Assembly: GCF_030209745.1 (NCBI RefSeq)
Contig: NZ_JARVRJ010000017.1
Location: 62,001 to 126,000 of the forward strand
Source: Arthrobacter sp. fls2-241-R2A-200
GTDB taxonomy: Bacteria; Actinomycetota; Actinomycetes; Actinomycetales; Micrococcaceae
Reading direction: 5' to 3'
DNA length: 64,000 nucleotides
Shown here: one piece after another, positions 60,002-64,000 of the stretch
Position numbering within the stretch: position 1 is the first letter of the stretch
Layout: each line of letters starts with the position of its first letter
Notes under the pieces: model-generated
Database searches by the model: none
What the model saw: the letters and a program-made list of their open reading frames with translations, nothing else
What the model was told of the DNA's origin: nothing
Made by a program: the position numbers and the translations under genes

Positions 60002-61276
60002 ATGGGCAACTCAATCCCTACGGACAACTCCGCCACGAATCCTGCATCACCCATGCGCGTCATGCTTCTCACGCATTCTTACTGGCCTGAGCACAGCCCA
60101 CCCCAACGGAGGTGGATGACGCTCACAAGGGAGTTCCGCCGCGCAGGCTGTGTAGTCGATGTAGTGGCGCCTGTTGCGCACTATCCGAACGGGCGAAGAA
60201 GCCTCCCCCGTAAAGAGGCGGGAATGGCTTTTTCGAGCCAGCGCGGCCCGTACGGAGAAACCATTCGGCGCGTGCCGTACCTGCGACACCGGGGTACGTC
60301 CTCCTTGGCGCGTTTCGTTGATCAGTTCTTTTCGGCCGTCATGTCTGTCCCGGTTGGCCTTCGTGGACGGAAACCGGACGCAATACTGGCAACAGCCCCA
60401 AGCCTTCCCACCCTCGCCGCAGGCTTTGCTCTGTCGAGGATCCGGAGAGTGCCCTTAATTGTTGAAATGAGGGACGCTTGGCCCGACCTGGCGCGGGACG
60501 CCCGGATAGTGCAGGGCAGCGTTAAAAGCGTTGTGGAACGAGTCGTTGAATTCGTGCAACGCCGTGCTGACCTTGTCGTCACCGTTACTGAGGGCTTCGC
60601 AACGACTTTGCGGGAACGCGGCGTCAAAAACGTCGTGACTATCAGCAATGGCCTTGATCTGAAGTCGATTCCATGTTTGCAACCCCCGCCGCTGCACAGG
60701 GAGGTTTTCCATGCGTTGTATCTGGGAAACCACGGCAAGAGCCAGCGCCTGGATGTCTTAATCCGCGCCAGCGCACTGCTGGGCGACGGTTTCCACCTCA
60801 CGCTGGTGGGCCAGGGGTCAAGCCGCCCCCAGTTGGTCAAACTTGCCCGGGAACTCAACGCACCGGTGACTTTCCTTCCCCCGCTGCAAGGTCCTGCGGT
60901 GATGGAGAAATACCGGGAGGCGGACACCTGCATAGTTTCTCTGCGCGACGATTGGAAGTCGTTCGAAACGACTGTCCCGTCCAAAACGTACGAGGTCCTT
61001 GCTATCGGCCGGCATGTCACTGCAATCGTCAAGGGCGAAGCCCAACGCATCATCCTGGATGCCGGTGGGGGAGATGTGGTGGCTGCCAACCCTGAAGCCG
61101 TCGCGCAGCTGTGGCGGGATTTGGCCGCAAACCGGTCCCGATTGGCCGCGAGCACCAGCGGAAGGGAATGGGTACGGGATAATGCTGACTATCCCAACTT
61201 GGCAGTCCGCTACATGGAGGCGATCTCGGTGTTGATCCACCGGGATGCGCTGGCCCCAGAAGGTCGTGTCTCGTGA
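60002..61276 (+). CDS. GT4 family glycosyltransferase (WbuB-like)
   Basis: ATG 60002 gives 424 residues; ATG 60053 (MRVMLLTHSYWPEHSPPQRR) is equally plausible and begins at the usual first strand. GT-B features are HSPPQRRWMTLTREFRRAGC, VVDVVAPVAHYPNGRRSLPR, the N-terminal-domain end IVEMRDAWPDLARD, and the donor domain ALYLGNHGKSQRLDVLIRAS. WbuB-type enzymes add 6-deoxysugar or N-acetyl sugars to lipid-linked polymers. The GTGA overlap links it to the next gene. Confidence 0.88.
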   Translation: MGNSIPTDNSATNPASPMRVMLLTHSYWPEHSPPQRRWMTLTREFRRAGCVVDVVAPVAHYPNGRRSLPRKEAGMAFSSQRGPYGETIRRVPYLRHRGTSSLARFVDQFFSAVMSVPVGLRGRKPDAILATAPSLPTLAAGFALSRIRRVPLIVEMRDAWPDLARDARIVQGSVKSVVERVVEFVQRRADLVVTVTEGFATTLRERGVKNVVTISNGLDLKSIPCLQPPPLHREVFHALYLGNHGKSQRLDVLIRASALLGDGFHLTLVGQGSSRPQLVKLARELNAPVTFLPPLQGPAVMEKYREADTCIVSLRDDWKSFETTVPSKTYEVLAIGRHVTAIVKGEAQRIILDAGGGDVVAANPEAVAQLWRDLAANRSRLAASTSGREWVRDNADYPNLAVRYMEAISVLIHRDALAPEGRVS

Positions 61277-63015
61277 TTCAGCTCGTTAAAAATGTGCGTT
61301 TGGCTGCGGAGACTGTCTCTGAGCACCTGACCGAGTCTCCGTTCGTGCTTGTGCTCCTCCTATTGCGCAAAATGCCATCGCGTATCGTGCGTCCGATTGC
61401 TGGCTTTATTTCTGGGCTGCAGCCCACGAGCGGCCACCCGGTTTTCCTCTTGGCCGCCCACTCAGCGGGTGACCACAAAGGCCTTATTCGACGCTTCGAG
61501 AGGTCCTTTGAAAACAAAACCAAGGGTGAGCGGGCGCGGAACAGCGCCGAAGTAGCTATTGCTGCAGGCCTGCCGGAATGGGCGGATACTTTCCTGGAGC
61601 TTGCTGCAAACTCAAACGTTGCGCGGCATGCCGCCACTACTGCGAGGCGCCAGTGGTACGCGGGCGAGATGAGCCGCGCCGTCGCTGTTCTCGACGGCGG
61701 CTCCGGCAGTGCAGCCAAACTGCGGAACAGGCTCCACGCTGAGTTGCTCGTATTCCAGGGCTGGCGTCCGTCACTGCCGCAGGTGGAAATGATCCTTAAG
61801 CCTCAGCGGGTACTGCATTTACTTACAAACTCCGTCCCGCATACGGCGAGCGGTTACGCCCGGCGAGCCCATTCCATTCTCACTGCCCAGCGAGAGGCAG
61901 GATGGGAACCTTTGGCCGTGACCAGACTCGGGTATCCGGTCCAAGTAGGGGCCTTGGATGCCAAAAAGCAGGACACCGTGGACGGAGTCCGCTACGTGCG
62001 CATCCTTCCCCCTCGGATGGCGCGGACCATGGACGATCGATTGCAGCAGCAAGCGAGCGAACTTCTCCAGATTGCCAGTGATTTCAGACCTGCGGTGCTT
62101 CACACGACGACACACTTTGTGAATGGTTTGGTCGCCCGGGAGGTAGCCGATGCCCTCAACATTCCTTGGGTTTATGAAGTCAGGGGCCAACTGGCTGACA
62201 CATGGGCATCCAGCCGCGGCGAGACCGCACGCAGTAGCGAACGTTACAAGCTCTTCATGGATTGTGAAGGCGATGTCATGCGCTCAGCTGATCTGGTGGT
62301 GACGCTCGGGGAAGCCATGAAAAGGAACATCGCGGCCATGGGCGTTCCCGAGGACAAGATCCTAATCAGCCCGAATGCCGTCGGAGGGGCGTATTTGGAA
62401 GAGCCAATGGAGTCCCGGCAGGCCCGGCTCCTTCTTGGGCTGGATCCGGATGGACTATACATAGGCACGGTCAGTAGCCTCGTGGGATACGAAGGACTGG
62501 ACGATCTTGTCACGGCCTTTGGTTACTTGGCGCCACGCCTGCCGGGGTTGAAGCTTGTTGTCGTGGGAGACGGCGTTGCCGCACCGATGCTGCACGACCA
62601 AGTCCAGAGGTTGGGACTCGCGGATCGAACTGTCTTTGCTGGTCGGGTACCACCGGAAAAGGCTCGGCTATACCACGCGTCGCTCGACGTTTTTGTCGTT
62701 CCTCGCAAGGATCTGGCAGTCACGAGAGCCGTGACACCACTCAAACCCGTCGAGGCGATGGCTTCCGGCCGGCCGATTGTAGTAAGCGACCTTGAGGCCC
62801 TGCGTGAGATAGTTAGCGACGAAGTCAACGGCAGGGTGGTCAAAGCCGAGACCCCGACACTATTGGCTGAGGCGTTGATGGACTTGCTCGAAGATGAAGC
62901 ATTACGCCGACGCCTTGGAAACGCCGGCAGGGAGATGGTCCTGGCCGAGAGGACGTGGCCGGCGAATGCCGCTGCACTAGGCCGGGCTTACGAAAACTTG
63001 GGGTCCAAAATATGA
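61273..63015 (+). CDS. GT4 family glycosyltransferase with long N-terminal extension
   Basis: The 580-residue protein begins at GTG 61273. The first 170 residues are a helical extension that I do not recognise. The GT-B core follows with LLTNSVPHTASGYARRAHSI, VVTLGEAMKRNIAAMGVPED, IGTVSSLVGYEGLDDLVTAF and VPRKDLAVTRAVTPLKPVEA. The E-x7-E motif has changed to a variant containing R-A-V-T-P-L-K-P-V-E. It probably adds a sugar to the same polymer as the preceding enzyme, before export by the ABC-2 permease encoded 13 bases on. Confidence 0.86.
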   Translation: MIQLVKNVRLAAETVSEHLTESPFVLVLLLLRKMPSRIVRPIAGFISGLQPTSGHPVFLLAAHSAGDHKGLIRRFERSFENKTKGERARNSAEVAIAAGLPEWADTFLELAANSNVARHAATTARRQWYAGEMSRAVAVLDGGSGSAAKLRNRLHAELLVFQGWRPSLPQVEMILKPQRVLHLLTNSVPHTASGYARRAHSILTAQREAGWEPLAVTRLGYPVQVGALDAKKQDTVDGVRYVRILPPRMARTMDDRLQQQASELLQIASDFRPAVLHTTTHFVNGLVAREVADALNIPWVYEVRGQLADTWASSRGETARSSERYKLFMDCEGDVMRSADLVVTLGEAMKRNIAAMGVPEDKILISPNAVGGAYLEEPMESRQARLLLGLDPDGLYIGTVSSLVGYEGLDDLVTAFGYLAPRLPGLKLVVVGDGVAAPMLHDQVQRLGLADRTVFAGRVPPEKARLYHASLDVFVVPRKDLAVTRAVTPLKPVEAMASGRPIVVSDLEALREIVSDEVNGRVVKAETPTLLAEALMDLLEDEALRRRLGNAGREMVLAERTWPANAAALGRAYENLGSKI

Positions 63016-63028
63016 GAAGGGTCAGCTG

Positions 63029-63916
63029 ATGTCGGCCAAAAAGGCTTTTTTGCCCGAACCGGCGGTTGTTCAGCCGTTGGCTGTAGACATGCGCCGTTTG
63101 ACTCGAGTCGGTGCTCGTCCGCGGTTCCTGGATTACTTGGTGCAGCTATGGGACTTCCGGGAATTCATCTATTACGACGCCCGCGCCCGGGTCCAGAGCG
63201 GCACTCGCCGCGATCGCCTTGGTAGCGCGTGGTTGCTCCTAAACCCGATCTTCAATGGGTTAACCTATTATGCAATATTTGGAATTCTTCTCCAGACCAG
63301 TGGTGGCATTAAGAACTATGTCGGATATCTTGTTATAGGCATTTTTGTCTTTCAAGGTACCTCCGGAGCTATCACTAGTGGTGCGCGGTCAATTCATAGT
63401 AATAAGTCAATGGTGGAAGCATTTAACTTTCCGCGGGCAACTCTGCCTATAGGCATGAACATCAGGGAGATCATGGCGAACGTGCCACTGATACTCGGAA
63501 TGCTCCTTATTATTGTGCTGATCCCTCCGGTCGAAAAGATCACGTGGCTCTGGTTGATGATCATTCCTGCCCTTCTACTTCAGTCTGTCTTTAACTTGGG
63601 CGTCGGTTTGATTCTAGCCCGCATCATTTCACGCATTCACGACACCACCCACTTGATTCCATTCTTCATGAGAGCCTGGATGTATGGTTCGGCAATCTTC
63701 TACTCATATGATCGATTCATAACTCATCCGACTATCTTGGCCATCGTGAAGATGAATCCTCTATTCAACGTTATAGATATTCTGCGTAATTGTTTGCTTT
63801 ACGCGCAACCGCCCACATGGCAGTCCTGGGCAACTTTGGCTGTTTGGGCGCTAGGCGCCCTCTTGGCCGGATTACTTTTCTTTTGGCAGGGGGAGGAATC
63901 ATATGGTCGCGGCTGA
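63029..63916 (+). CDS. ABC-2 type polysaccharide/teichoic acid export permease
   Basis: The 295-residue protein has six hydrophobic helices in the ABC-2 layout after a 45-residue cytoplasmic head. RDRLGSAWLLLNPIFNGLTY is the conserved entry of Wzm/TagG-type permeases, and MVEAFNFPRATLPIGMNIRE is the usual coupling region. It exports a lipid-linked glycan. The gene is visibly richer in A and T than the window average (many ATT, TTT and AAT codons), suggesting transfer. It overlaps the ATPase gene by 14 bases. Confidence 0.92.
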   Translation: MSAKKAFLPEPAVVQPLAVDMRRLTRVGARPRFLDYLVQLWDFREFIYYDARARVQSGTRRDRLGSAWLLLNPIFNGLTYYAIFGILLQTSGGIKNYVGYLVIGIFVFQGTSGAITSGARSIHSNKSMVEAFNFPRATLPIGMNIREIMANVPLILGMLLIIVLIPPVEKITWLWLMIIPALLLQSVFNLGVGLILARIISRIHDTTHLIPFFMRAWMYGSAIFYSYDRFITHPTILAIVKMNPLFNVIDILRNCLLYAQPPTWQSWATLAVWALGALLAGLLFFWQGEESYGRG

Positions 63917-64000
63917 GCAGGTTCTTGAAGTCGAAGGGCATCCGTGTGTCGTGGTCGATGGGGCCGCCATGGAGTACAGGGTAGTCACCACAGATTCTGA
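63903..64000 (+). CDS. ABC transporter ATP-binding protein for glycan export, N-terminal part
   Basis: ATG 63903 is preceded by GGGAGG (63891-63896) and the frame stays open to the window edge. The 32 visible residues (MVAAEQVLEVEGHPCVVVDG and then AAMEYRVVTTDS) fit the start of a Wzt/TagH-type ATPase. It overlaps the permease, its expected partner. The Walker motifs lie outside the window, so the call depends on context. Confidence 0.78.
   Translation, partial: MVAAEQVLEVEGHPCVVVDGAAMEYRVVTTDS

Noticed and set aside
1..64000. tRNA, rRNA, insertion sequences, phage genes and replication origins
   Set aside because: None was recognised in reading both strands; the intergenic gaps are all under 300 bases and hold only the promoters, repeats and terminators listed.

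Overview
The window looks like a chromosomal segment of a high-GC Gram-positive actinobacterium of the family Micrococcaceae, most likely Arthrobacter or Paenarthrobacter. The grounds are: GC-rich coding sequence with frequent GTG starts, the tiny actinobacterial ribosomal protein bS22, Rex, a System II cytochrome c maturation operon, menaquinone genes, a split phenylacetate catabolon, and LCP/ABC-type cell-wall glycan genes. Genus is inferred from gene content and order; no database search was possible. There are no rRNA, tRNA, CRISPR, IS or phage genes that I can support. Coding density is high and no gene-free stretch exceeds 300 bases.

Layout. 1-5.0 kb: end of an excisionase-type HTH gene, bS22, an HAD phosphatase, glutaredoxin plus Rex, two proline-rich membrane proteins and YceI. 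5.2-10.1 kb: a phosphatase followed by tlpA-ccdA-resB-ccsB for cytochrome c maturation. 10.1-15.2 kb: small membrane proteins, menB-menE-menA, a VOC protein and a CPBP protease. 15.4-17.6 kb: amino acid permease and pentapeptide-repeat protein. 17.8-21.1 kb: a two-gene unit in which a repeat-containing protein with a leader-like N-terminus precedes a polytopic M50-type metallopeptidase with a PqqD-like domain. 21.2-32.5 kb: first part of the phenylacetate (paa) catabolon (thiolase, hydratase, dehydrogenase, PaaZ, PaaI, PaaK, PaaR), interleaved with unrelated genes. 33.2-38.4 kb: a signalling island (GGDEF-EAL protein, TPR protein, a 58-residue secreted peptide, a hybrid-like histidine kinase and a STAS-like protein). 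38.4-41.5 kb: methyltransferase and oligopeptidase B. 41.7-48.9 kb: a five-gene glycan operon including a flippase/glycosyltransferase fusion. 49.0-53.8 kb: paaABCDE plus a hydratase. 53.9-64.0 kb: secreted SLH/nuclease-like protein, then cell-envelope polysaccharide genes (DUF6270, LCP, DUF4434-like, proline-rich anchor, two GT4 enzymes, ABC-2 exporter).

How parts work together. The paa genes encode phenylacetate activation (PaaK), ring epoxidation (PaaABCDE), ring opening (PaaZ), beta-oxidation (hydratases, dehydrogenase, thiolase) and thioester rescue (PaaI). Four promoters of this set carry a similar 18-bp imperfect palindrome at or just after the -10 element, which ties the scattered operons to the TetR-type PaaR encoded within the paaI-paaK-paaR unit.

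The two most interesting candidates are: (1) the divergent pair of a TPR-only protein and a small secreted peptide that carries the sequence TNTT-x-IGWWPN twice, with mostly synonymous differences between the copies, beside a GGDEF-EAL gene. It resembles a peptide-pheromone/receptor arrangement wired to cyclic-di-GMP. (2) The RRE-M50 peptidase with its adjacent repeat protein, which resembles a precursor/processing pair. Both functions are inference.
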